In this document: one piece after another, positions 34,878 through 45,300 of the stretch
Layout: the number at the start of each line of letters is the position of its first letter
Position numbering within the stretch: the first letter of the stretch is position 1
Assembly (NCBI GenBank): GCA_914767715.1
Contig: OU612075.1
Location: 17,424,001-17,484,000, forward strand
Direction: 5' to 3'
Source: Membranipora membranacea
Lineage: Eukaryota > Bryozoa > Gymnolaemata > Cheilostomatida > Membraniporidae
DNA length: 60,000 bases
Translations under genes and position numbers: made by a program
Notes under the pieces: generated by a model
Databases searched by the model: none
Told to the model about the DNA's origin: nothing
The model's input: the letters and a program-made list of their open reading frames with translations, nothing else

Positions 34878-35209
34878 GAAAAAAACAGTAGTGGGAAATT
34901 GGCAAGTGGGAGATCGTCCGAATGGAATAATGGATTGGTGAAATCGCCCAGGTGGGAAAATGGCGCCATGGGAAGTTGTCTAGGTGGGAAAACAGCTTGG
35001 TGAGAAAATGTCATGTTAGGAAAACAGATTGGTGGGAAAGCGTCCTGGTGAGAAAATGGATTAGTGAGAAAGCGTCCTGGTGGGAAAGTGTTCTGGTGGA
35101 AAAATATTCTGGTGGGAACATGGCTTGGTGGGAATTTCGCTTGGTAGGATAGCGAGAGGTGGTAAAATGGCTTGGTGGGAAAATGACTTCGGGAAAATGA
35201 CCGGATACC
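34878..35209 (-). repeat. Minisatellite arm, right (inverted)
   Basis: About 20 units of the same ~16-bp motif as the left arm, here read as GCTTGGTGGGAAAATG on the plus strand, again degrading toward the interior. Confidence 0.85.
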
Positions 35210-35218
35210 TGTTGCGGG

Positions 35219-36503
35219 TGCTGTAGTAGGGGCTGCATGAGTGCTGTGAGACATGTCATATCAACACCCGTCAAACTTTGGGACGTTGTATGATTTTTGG
35301 ATTGAACTAAGTACCTAAAACATGTCTAGGCACGCAACATAGGCTGCACCCATCTGATTAATTCTGTTGTACATCATTTTGTTGACTGCTGACATATAGT
35401 TACTATAATTATGTAAGTCTATGGCTGTTGATGAGGTATTCCTGTTGATAACTCAAGACGAAGGGGAAATTATGGATCACCATTTCTTCTTGTATTTTTA
35501 GCAAGCAATGTATCTGAGAGAAGAGACAGAGTAACTATAGGGAAGTTCAGAGAAGACATCACATGGTGTCTTCAAATGGATCAGTGAAGTTACTCTTGAT
35601 AACAAACACCTACCTTTGAAGTCTTCTACATGCTTGATGTCTATGTCAGATAGGTAAGAATACGGTTGGTTTTTTTGATACTGCACCATGAATTTACCTT
35701 GACCAACTTTGTTGATGGGGGGGGGGGGGAAAGGCTTTGTTTTCCCACAGCAAAACTTGTTGAACCAGGCCAACTACAGCTATACCATACTAGATTCAGT
35801 TATGCGCACACCATTATTTCTTTTGATTCACTTGATGTCACTTTGCAGCTATGACTCAAATAATGTGATACTTGTAATACTCAATCATATGTGAACATAT
35901 ACAAAAATTCATATCTTATACCTCATTCTCATGTTTATCTGGTTACACTATCATCATACCTAAGGGACAGATCTGCTGAATAATATACCAGTCATTATTG
36001 CCTCTATGAGAAAGAGATGGCTAAATACGGATATTCTGAGTGCTACCGATGGGTATATTACTGATTGAAGCCGCTGCACTGTCACATTTGCCACTCATCC
36101 ATGCTGCAGTCGGTGAAAGGTAAAGAAAACTAGTCATTCATTACTTTTGACTCATTTATTTGTTAGCCATTTAAGATTGAAGATGGTTTTCTGTAATGTA
36201 TCCAAAAGATAGATAACCTATCAACAATGCGATTATCCAGACACATTTGGCATTATGACGATATCCATTTGTCAAAGACCCTTAAGTTAGAGGCTACACA
36301 AATTAAATTCCTGTAACCAATGGTGTCTCCTCCTATAAGTCGTGTTATCTCCTCCTGCTATGCTAGTACTACCTTTATCTGACCGAATCAAAGTCCGTGA
36401 TCTTACATTTCAGCGCTTCAAACTGAGGCAATCCTTTTGATACTCAATGTCACAAGTTATTTTTGGTTGATACTAACTCTTAAACAACTCTCCTTCTTTA
36501 CAG
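35219..36503. other. Intergenic region
   Basis: A run of 12 or more G occurs at about 35717-35729. On the minus strand a short stretch at about 35680-35612, ending in a strong donor (TTCAAAG/GTAGGT), reads SYLSDIDIKHVEDFK and could be an exon, but no acceptor or partner was found. Otherwise nothing supported. Confidence 0.4.
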
Positions 36504-36648
36504 ATAAATTCTGCTGTGGGCGATACTACGTCTTGCTGGCATCACATCGACTGTGGTTATATGAAGCTATATATATATATGTACACGAAATAGGAAACAT
36601 GCCTCAGTACATGTCATTGGACTGCTACTATTATACAAATGCAACAAG
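36504..36648 (+). CDS. Candidate exon, Cys/Tyr-rich, unidentified
   Basis: Acceptor TTCTTTACAG and donor AACAAG/GTAAAG frame a 145-nt stretch with a single open frame (KFCCGRYYVLLASHRLWLY.., ending ..MSLDCYYYTNATR). The CC pair, further Cys and an N-glycosylation-type NAT hint at a secreted or surface protein. Its phase does not join directly to the candidate terminal exon at 37170, so an exon between them would be needed. No family recognised. Confidence 0.35.
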
Positions 36649-37169
36649 GTAAAGATTGTGATGGATTACCGTTTGCCGTACAATACATGACAGTCATCAT
36701 CATTCCATAAGCAGAGATTTGTTCTAAACAAATCTTTAAATGAATTTCGCCATCAACAGACCGAAAGGACACAAATGTTGGAAATCTGGCTATTATATTA
36801 TCCCAATTTTGGCAAAAGTACCCCTGCATTGGAGGGTTTTCATTCACTTTGTCACAATTGAATTTTTGAAATTAAGAAATGGTGAGATTGGCACCCCTGC
36901 TGAATGTTTTGCAATCGTCTGAAAGAAAGATGATTAACTTTTTGGGTCACTGTTAAAATATTTTGGCAGCAGTCAAACAGAATAGGGATATTCATGATGC
37001 AAGGTTGTGATCAATCTAGGTTGCTAGATTCATGAACTGTGGATGGCAATTGACATTATTTTGTTATATGATATTGTCCAATGATCACACTGACTGATTC
37101 ATCATTGTCCAGCATTCTGATCTGTTTTGATCAGGTATACTTATTTACTCTGAAACAATATGCTTTCAG

Positions 37170-37412
37170 CAAGAAGTGTTTCCATTGAGGAGAATTCACC
37201 CAGAAGCTACTTTGGGCAGGATCTGGACATGGACAGCGGAACAGGACTGTAACACTGAATATAACATAGACTCTAACATGTACAGTAGTCCAGACTCAGT
37301 GCTCTGTGATATAAAGAACAAAGGATGTACACTCTGGTATCAAAAACTAGATAGTTACAGTTTACTACGCCACTGTAAATATTCAGGCTCCTTCTGTCCT
37401 GGTCTATATTAG
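37170..37412 (+). CDS. Candidate terminal exon, Cys-rich, unidentified
   Basis: Acceptor TGCTTTCAG is followed by an 80-codon frame to a TAG stop. It contains a WTWTAEQDC segment and spaced cysteines (..VLCDIKNKGC.., ..LLRHCKYSGSFCPGLY). The pattern suits an extracellular, disulphide-bonded domain. I do not recognise it; the relation to the exon at 36504 is by proximity only. Confidence 0.35.
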   Translation, partial: QEVFPLRRIHPEATLGRIWTWTAEQDCNTEYNIDSNMYSSPDSVLCDIKNKGCTLWYQKLDSYSLLRHCKYSGSFCPGLY

Positions 37413-38060
37413 CTATTCAATTTTTAATTCAGTTTTTTAGTCTGGCTTGTATGTAGCAAGCAGTGTTGGAGAAAGTCAAATCAGCCAAAATCTCATTGAA
37501 TTCACCTTGTGAACTGTATCAAGTCTTTTTTTTTATGAGTCTTCTCATATTTTTATGATCACTCTGCACTTCTGCACTCTGCATTAGGAGATGCAAGAAA
37601 ACACCATGAAAATAAATTAAAATTGTGATCGCAATAAACCAATACTGACTGAGTTATACTCTCCTGAATATAAATAGGATAGCTCATCGCTAAAACGGTG
37701 GTTCTTTTACAAGCATAATGGTCAACACTAGAGCGGAGCTGAGTTGGAGTAGCACTCACAAGTTTCCTTTCTGTAGAGTAAACTTCTGGCTGCTCTCCAA
37801 AGAATTCTCTGATTTGCTCGTATTTAAAAGCTGACAGTATAACAGCCCGATAGTTTTGGGTGTTGTTATAGTACCCTACAGCCTATACACTGGGCTCCTG
37901 CATTTTTGGAACTCAAATATTTTTGGCGGTACTTGTTTGACAAGAGTAGGAAGTAATCAAACTAAAATGTAAGAAAATCTTGAGCAGAAGTGTTATGACT
38001 GCTACTCACCATCACAAACAAAATGCAAGGCAGAACTCATGAAGCAGTTACCTCGACTTT
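37413..38060. other. Intergenic, no feature seen
   Basis: AT-rich sequence with no credible coding or repeat signal. Confidence 0.55.
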
Positions 38061-38165
38061 TGATTAAAGAAATTCAGGCAGTTCGGGATTCAAACCCACA
38101 ACCTTCAACATTCACATGCTGTAGGACCGGCACACTAACCAACTGAGCCACCTCCTATTCCTCAC
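38060..38165 (-). repeat. tRNA-like SINE head (minus strand)
   Basis: Read on the minus strand it has GTGGCTCAGTTGGTTAGTGT (A box) and GGGTTTGAATCCC (B box) about 40 bp apart, ending GAACTGCC. The spacing and missing cloverleaf closure make it a tRNA-derived repeat rather than a tRNA gene. Confidence 0.7.
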
Positions 38166-38261
38166 ATCAAGCCATGTATATAAGTATACAGATGAATAAT
38201 ATGCCAACTCTACAATGGTAAACAGATATCAGATGGAAAATCGCATACCGTCTTTCATCTA

Positions 38262-38660
38262 ACCGGCTATGGCTTGGTGGTACAGTCACCTCTTACAAAC
38301 GAGTACTACTTGTCAGGACTGGAGTTCGAATCCTGTAAGGGTTCAGTTTTATGACCTGCGAGGTATTGTGGGCTGGAGGTATGGTATGAAGCGATCATTG
38401 GCAGGTGTTCATGCCGGCAAGGTGGACGGGTGGTACTCGTTGACGGACAGCAAGCAAGAGAGCAGCGGATCGAGTCCCAGCAGGGGAATCCGAAAGAAGC
38501 AGGGAGATGAGTGAGGAAGAGTGGAGCCGACAGGAGAGGGAGCCAGCAGGGAGTCAGGCAGGAAAGCAGAGGAGCAGCCAGCGGAGGAACAGAGGCAGTC
38601 GGCGACCAAGTGCGGGCCCCATCCGGGACTTCAAAAACAAAAACAAAACAAAACCAGAGT
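38262..38660 (+). repeat. Composite SINE with two tRNA-like modules and a CAAAA tail
   Basis: First module at about 38265-38340 (TGGCTTGGTGGTACAGTC.. and GAGTTCGAATCCTG). A second tRNA-like module follows at about 38425-38485 (GGTGGTACTCGTTGACGG.. and GGATCGAGTCCCAG). A GC-rich body follows and the element ends in an A-rich CAAAA-type tail at about 38630-38656. The two modules and the tail fit a dimeric tRNA-derived SINE. The open frames across it are chance products of its high GC. Confidence 0.65.
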
Positions 38661-38740
38661 TTTGCAATTTTTAGTATAAGTATAACTATTACTCTGCAAC
38701 AAAAGATTCTGTATCACAGAGCTTAATACTGCTATAATGT

Positions 38741-39430
38741 CGCAGCCGGGGATTGAACCCAGGTAAGCATTTTTACCACCAAAGTATCCAACACTCTAAC
38801 CACCACACCATACCAGATGTTGTGTGAGCACTTATTCGAAACTTGAACAGGTTTTTAACTGCTAGCGATTTGAGAGAAAACAAATATATCCGGGTGGGCT
38901 TGAAACCAGCACCCAACATCTGGAAGAGTGTCCGACACTTTAACCACCACACCATACCAGATGTTGTGATAGCCCTTATTCGAACTTGAGCAGGTTTTTA
39001 ACTGCTAGCAATTTAAGAGAGAAAACGAATATATCCGGGTGGGCTTGAACTCAGCGCCCAACGACTGGGGGAGTGTCTAACACTCTAACCACCACACCAT
39101 ACAAGATGTTGTGCTAGCCATCATTCGAAACTTGGACAGGTTTTTAACTGTTAGCGATTTGCGAGAGAAAAAGAATATATCCGGGTGGGCTTGAACTCAG
39201 CGCCCAACGACTGGGGGAGAGTCCAACACTCTAACCACCACACCATACCACATGTCGTGATAGCCCTTATTCGAAACTTGGACAGGTTTTTAACTGCTAG
39301 CGATTTGAGAGAGAAAACAAATATATCCGGGAGGGCTTGAACCCAGAACACTAATCACCACACCATACCAGATGTTATGATAGCTCTTGATCACAAGTCC
39401 AACCATCTAACCATTACACCACCCTGGTTG
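38741..39430 (-). repeat. Tandem array of ~145-bp tRNA-derived SINE units
   Basis: On the minus strand each unit has GGTGTGGTGGTTAGAGTGTT (A box) and GGGTTCAAGCCCACCCGGA (B box). The plus-strand B-box core GGGCTTGAA falls at about 38896, 39041, 39186 and 39333, giving 145-147-bp spacing, with a more diverged fifth unit near 38751. The final unit is internally shortened. Head-to-tail arrays of whole SINE units are uncommon. Confidence 0.8.
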
Positions 39431-40265
39431 TGCTGATAGTATAAACTTAATCTGATATTTCAAACTGTTGTGGTCGAGTGAGAAGGAGAGAGAATACAAC
39501 TTCACGAAAATTATGGAAGGATTTGCAGCGCAGAATCTCAGACTTATCTTAGTCACACTAACCGTTCATTATGAATTGGGGAGGATTGTCGATGTAAGGA
39601 ACACACTTAAATTGGTTGTATTGCCCAAATGGAAAGTGATCAACTGAATTAAATTTGCAAGTTGTGCAAATGCCAGAAAATAATACTTATGATCAAGTTC
39701 ATTGTTATGATGAATGTGTGAGACAGAGATCTGAGGAACGTCATGCTGCCATAAGACCAAACTATCAATATTTTGCACAAAAAAAGCTGCAATTAAGGAA
39801 GCAAGAAAAGAAAGACTAGAAGTCAGATATTTTTCTTAAAACTTTTATTGGTTTTCATATGTGACAAATGACATCGTTGACCAATAAATATAGTTGAAAT
39901 GTTGAGCAATGCGACGGAATGAATTGACAAACTCATCAGGATGGTATGATATTCACACAGCAATCATATACAAAAACTATTTTAGTAACATACTGTGTAA
40001 TGCAGGTAAAAACTTTACTTAGAAATGATGGTGACGCAGGTCAAAATAGTACACTTTGTGAAGTCAAAAGGTCATGAATAGTTGTAGGAGGATCGATTGA
40101 AGATCTTGTGAAGATAAAGATGTTGACATGAATACATGCTGTGCAGAAGGCATGACTTGTAAAACTTACTTCCTATCAGATTTACATTAAACTTAATGTG
40201 AACAAAATATAACATTTCTCTTTTACGGTAGAATATACGTCTGGGGCAGGTCATATTACCCTATG
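39431..40265. other. Intergenic, no gene accepted
   Basis: No coding or repeat signal beyond short chance frames. The right end runs into diverged satellite monomers. Confidence 0.5.
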
Positions 40266-40267
40266 AC

Positions 40268-40445
40268 AATGGAAAACACTTTTAACTCTGAAATTTGGCT
40301 GTTTTAGGCGGGATGAAATGCCCCATCTCGATGTGAAAACAAAAAACTCTGTGATTTGGTGTCAAAATAATGTCAAAATGCCTATATCAAAGTGTGAACT
40401 CTAAAACTCATTATTTGGTTACCGAGGCAGTTCAATTGCAAACGT
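40268..40445 (+). repeat. Diverged satellite monomers outside the main array
   Basis: About three decayed copies of the ~62-bp monomer. They contain AACTCTGTGATTTGGTGTCA, then GTCAAAATGCC and ATCAAAGTGTGAACTCT in the same order and spacing as the array consensus. They lie some 2.1 kb left of the main array. Confidence 0.75.
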
Positions 40446-40500
40446 GTATGTATAGCATGAAAGAAAAAGGGAAACATTAAACATTAAAACATTTCTTGTA

Positions 40501-40752
40501 TACAGTCACTGAAGGACGTTCTTCCCTCAGAGCGTGGCGTATGCACGACTGGTTCGAACGGTTGACTGTGCATGTTTCAACTGTGAGCGGAGGACAGAGG
40601 GCAGCGGAGGAGTTTCACCGCCATCTCACCTGTTGCCACCACTTTATATACTCACATCGTTAGGAAACACAGGAACTGTGAGATGCCAAAGGGACACTTT
40701 CATTTGTGGTGATTGTCAATCAGGATTCACCAAATTCCCTGGACGATAGCAG
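40501..40752 (+). other. Possible exon with CxxC pairs, unidentified
   Basis: After the acceptor-like TTCTTCCCTCAG an open frame to about 40749 reads VDCACFNCERR.. and ..TFICGDCQSGF, two CxxC-type pairs. A second overlapping frame (TEGRSSLRAWRMHDWFERL) is also open for about 50 codons. I cannot choose between them, and neither matches a family I know. Confidence 0.25.
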
Positions 40753-40821
40753 GTCTGGGGAGAAATTGCTCTCCAGAAGGTGGTGCGATGAGCCATACCT
40801 ACAACTAAAGCAGGAATTTGT

Positions 40822-41107
40822 ACCGTAATACATCACCTATAAGGCGCGTGTCTTATATATGAAGGCGCCTATAAGAATGGAGCATATAGGCGCAGCTATC
40901 ATTTGAAGCATTTTTATATTTGACTTGGACCAAAAGCGCGCCCTGTATGCAAAGCTGAATAGCTCAGTGGTAGAAGCCTTGAGAACACGAAGTTGCGAGT
41001 TCGAACCCCGCTGAGGGCAGTTTTTTTCTAAAGGGGTGCCTTATAGCTGTGGGGAGCCTTATAACTGGAGCCGAAAGGCCAGTGCCTTATAAGTGAGGTA
41101 TTACGGT
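40822..41107. mobile_element. ~286-bp MITE containing a tRNA-like module
   Basis: Terminal inverted repeats of about 25 bp match at 22 of 25 positions: CCGTAATACATCACCTATAA from 40823 and its inverse ending GAGGTATTACGG at 41106. Inside, about 40950-41020, is a tRNA-like sequence with A box TGAATAGCTCAGTGGTAG and B box GAGTTCGAACCCCGC. TTATA-rich motifs recur in both halves. No clear target duplication. Confidence 0.7.
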
Positions 41108-41254
41108 TGTTCTTGAAGGGGTTACTATTAATTGATGACAAGAGATTATTTATTCAACAATTTCCACATACAAAATGGCTGCCATGTCGAGGTTTGAAAT
41201 AGGAGTTAGCACAACTTAATGTCATCGCTTATACAAGACTTAATAATATCTTAC

Positions 41255-42362
41255 CTAATCGACCCAGTCCAGTGCTGGACGTGATCGGACAGATTTCCTC
41301 TACTATGGTCCTATTTTTCTCAGTATTGACTCCAAGAGGTTGAGCGGATTGAGGCTGGGGTAGTAACTTGATCTCAGAGTTCTCATGTAAGAGGTCAGGA
41401 GCATGGCTTTCTGATACTGCCACTGATCGTTTGCCGTGAATGAACTTGGCGATGGAGATCTTATCCAGTGCCACAGGTCGATGGTTCTGCAACAAATAAG
41501 AGTATGATAAATAGCGAGGTTACTGATATGTTTTGAGCACTGAATTAGATTCTTCTCTTAGAATGGAAATAGTATCATAGCGTTATACGGTTAGGACACT
41601 AAACACAGGGACCCATCTGATTGTTATCTGATTGGCTGTCCCTAGAAGCATGAATAATTAGCCTGAAAAATTGTCTTGTTTAAAAAATTGCAAACAGTAA
41701 TTATACCCCATACAGTGTCGATGATTAGGGCATTTCTAGATTGCTACTAGGGACTGGCTATTTTTGCAAGCCCTTTGTTTTGCAAGAGAAAGCTAATGAT
41801 GCTATTCCAGATATGGAATTCAATGGTTTTGAGGCTTAAATAATTTCAATTCAGCCACACAGTGTAAGCTTGGGGGTTCAGCATAACAATAAGGGCGTCA
41901 TCTCAAGAAACCACATGTTATTATAAATTATTCAGTCTCATAAGGTCGGCAAAATAATCAGTAATGATTTCCAGCTGAATAATAGTAACCACAAAGTGCA
42001 AGTGAAATCCGTCTGATTCAGGAAGCAAAATTACTCACCTCTACCTGACTTCTGTTTGACTTTGTTATGTCGAAGAAGTCTTCTGGCCTCATGTCGATGA
42101 TGACTAGGGGTATCTAGGATCTGCGAGGCAGGTGCTGACAAAGTTCTTCAAATCCTTCCGGTCGAGAACATACTTGTTTCTTTTCAAGTTCCGCTCAGTG
42201 GCTGCATGGAAGGTATCTACTGACATACTTGTGTAAGACGGCGTACTCCTCGTACATCTCAGTGGATCGGAGTGTTGGGTCCAGGAAGAGACGGTTAGGG
42301 GCATTTGCCAAGTTTAATTGTCCTACTGCGGGATGGTACAATCGGATGTGAGCTCTTATGAT
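41255..42362 (-). pseudogene. Unidentified minus-strand gene fragment, two exons, frameshifted
   Basis: The upstream exon is 42362-42039 (acceptor TTTTGTTTTAG, donor GTAGAG/GTGAGT). The next is 41486-41255 (acceptor TTGTTGCAG, donor GATTAG/GTAAGA). Both splice sites are strong and the exons join in phase 0. The 41.4-kb exon is fully open (VALDKISIAKFIHGKRSVAV..). The 42.2-kb exon reads coding throughout but needs two frame changes: one after EYAVLHKYV before SVDTFHAATERN, and one at a CCCC run before the LVIIDMRPEDFFDI block. Either it is a decaying gene or there are base-indel errors in the assembly. No family recognised. It lies between the MITE and the satellite array. Confidence 0.5.
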
Positions 42363-45300
42363 CTAAAACAAAAATTAGTGAGGCCAATGTTACAATTGGA
42401 ATCTTTGATAACAAAAAATTCTGATGAATGGTTCACTCAGTACTGCAGAAATATTAAAGATATGATGGTGATGTGACCAGAGTCTTTTCTGGTGACTGAT
42501 ATTTTGAAGGTTGATATCTCAAGCGTAAATAATGCTTACCTCACGATCAAAGGATCAACAAATCACCACCCAAATCGTATGTTTCAGATGCCCTGTCTCA
42601 AAGTGTAAACTTTATAAACTCAGCGATGATGTGTCCGTGGCAGGTCAAAAGATTTGGTGTCCATGGCAGGTCAAAATGCCCTATCTCAAAGCGTAAACAT
42701 TTAAAACTCAGCGATTTTGTGTCCATGGCAGGTCAAAATGCCCTAACTCAAAGTGTAATAATTATAAACTCAGCGATTTGGTGTGCATGGCAGGTCAAAT
42801 GCCCTAACTCAAAGTGTAAACTTTATAAACTCAGCGACTTGGTGTCCGTGGCAGGTCAAAATGCCTTACTCAAAGTTTCAACTTTATAAACTCAGCGATT
42901 TGGTGTCCATGGCAGCGCAAATGCCCTATCTTAAAATGTAAACAGTATAAACTCAGCTATTTGGTGTCCATGGCAGGTCAAATTGCCCTAACTCAAAGTG
43001 TAAACTTTATAAACTAAGCGACTTGGTGTCCGTGGCAGGTCAAAAGATTTGGTGTCCGTGGCAGGTCAAAATGCCCTACCTGAAATTGTAAACATTTTAA
43101 ACTCAGCGATTTGGTGTCTATGGCAGGTCAAAAGATTTGGTGTCCTTGGCATGTCAAAATGCCCTAACTCAATGTTTGAACATTTTAAAGTCAGCGACTT
43201 GGTGTCAATGCCAGGTCAAAATGCCCTAACTCAAGTGTTAACTTTATAAACTCAGCGATTTCCTGTCCGTGGCAGGTCAAATGCCCTAACTAAAATTGTA
43301 AACATTTTAAACTCAGCGATTTGGTGTCCATGGAAGGTCAAAAGATTTGGTGTCCATGGCAGGTCAAAATGCCCTAACTCAAAGTGTAAACATTTTTAAC
43401 TCAGCGATTTCGTGTCCATGGCAGGTCAAAATGCCCTATCTCAAAGCGTAAACATTTAAAACTCAGCGATTTGGTGTCCATGGCAGGTCAAAATGCCCTA
43501 ACTCAAAGTGTAAGCATTATAAACTCAGCGATTGGGTGTGCATGGCAGGTCAAATGCCCTAACTCAAAGTGTAAGCATTATAAACTCAGCGATTGGGTGT
43601 GCATGGCAGGTCAAATGCCCTAACTCAAAGGGTAAACATTATAAACTCAGCGATTTGGTGTGCATGGCAGGTTAAAATGCCCTAACTCAAAGTGTAAGCA
43701 TTATAAACTCAGCGATTGGGTGTGCATGGCAGGTCAAATGCCCTAACTCAAAGGGTAAACATTATAAACTCAGCGATTTGGTGTGCATGGCAGGTTAAAA
43801 TGCCCTAACTCAAAGTGTAAACATTTTTAACTCAGCGATTTCGTGTCCATGGCAGGTCAAAATACCCTATCTCAAAGCGTAAACATTTTAAACTCAGCGA
43901 TTTGGTGTCCATGGCAGGTCAAAATGCCCTAACTCAAAGTGTAAACTTTATAAACTCAGCGATTTGGTGTCCATGGCAGGTCAACTGATTTGGTGTCCAT
44001 GGCAGGTCAAAGTGCCCTAACTCAAAGTGTAAACATTTTGAACTCAGCGATTTTCTGACTGTGGCAGGTCAAAATGCCCTAACCAAAATTGTAAACATTT
44101 TAAACTCAGCGATTTGGTGTCCATGGCAGGTCAAAAGATTTGGTGTCCATGGCAGGTCAAAATGCCCTAACTCAAAGTGTAAACATTATAAACTCAGCGA
44201 CTTGGTGTCAATGCCAGGTCAAAATGCCCTATCTCAAAGCGTAACCATTTTAAACTCAGCGATTTGGTGTCCATGGCAGGTCAAAATACCTTAACTTAAA
44301 GAGTAAACATTATAAACTCAGCGAGATGGTGTCCTTGGCAGGTCAAAATCCCTTACTCACTCAAAGTGTCAACTTAACAAACTCAGAGATTTGGTGTCCA
44401 TAGCAGGTCAAAAGATTTGGTGTCCGTGGAAGGTCAAAATGCCCTAAGTTTAAACATTTTAAACTCAGCGACTTGGTGTCAATGCCAGGTCAAATTCCCT
44501 ATCTCAAAATGTAAACTATAAACTCAGCGATTTTGTGTCCATGGCAGGTCAAATTGCCCTAACTCAAAGTGTCAGATTTATAAACTCAGCGATTTGGTGT
44601 TCATGGCAGCGCAAATGCCCTATCTTAAAATGTAAAGTGTACAAACTCAGCGATTTGGTGTCCATGGCAGGTCAAATTTCCCTAACTCAAAGTGTAAACG
44701 TTATAAACTCAGCGATTGGGTGTCCATGGAAGGTCAAAAGAATTGGGGTCCATAGCAGGTCAAAATGCCCTAACTCAAAGTGTAAACTTAATAAACTCAG
44801 CGACTTGGTGTCCGTGGCAGGTCAAAAGATTTGGTGTCCGTGGCAGGTCAAAATGCCCTACCTAAAATTGTAAGCATTTTAAACTCAGCGATTTGGTGTC
44901 TATGGCAGGTCAAAAGATTTGGTGTCCGTGGCATGTCAAAATGCCCTAACTCAATGTTTAAACATTTTAAACTCAGCGACTTGGTGTCTGTGGCAGGTCA
45001 AAATACCCTAACTGAAAGTGTAAACTTTATAAACTCAGCGATTTGGTGTTCATGGCAGGTCAAAATGCCCTATCCCAATGTGTAAACTTTATAAACCCAG
45101 CGAATTGGTATCCATGGCAGGTCAAAAGATCTGGTGTCTATGGAAAGTCAAAATGCCTTAACTCAAAGTATAAACATTTTAAACTCAAAGTGTAAACATT
45201 ATAAACTCAGCGATTTGGTGTCCATGGCAGCTCAAATGCCCTAACTCAAAGTGTCAATATTTTAAACTCAGCCATTTGGTGTCTATGGCAGCTCAAATTC

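Larger units (their letters stand above)
29901..35218. mobile_element. Candidate Foldback-type transposon with minisatellite inverted arms
   Basis: The left arm (about 29910-30290) is an array of a ~16-bp unit CATTTTCCCACCAAGC. The right arm (about 34878-35209) is the same array in reverse complement. The outermost units match in order: GG-A/T-ATCCG, then CATTTTCCC, then a unit with GTCATTTTCCCACCAAGCC, read inward from each end. TGTTGCGGG occurs directly outside both ends (29901-29909 and 35210-35218), giving a 7-9-bp target duplication depending on where the arms are taken to begin. The interior lacks a transposase and contains a LINE, a small RT remnant and two MITEs, which I read as later nested insertions. 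Confidence 0.7.

Noticed and set aside
38269-38726. Gly/Ser/Arg-rich frames on both strands
   Set aside because: They lie in the GC-rich body of a composite SINE.
40950-41020. tRNA gene on the plus strand
   Set aside because: The boxes are good but the acceptor stem pairs poorly, and it sits inside MITE inverted repeats.
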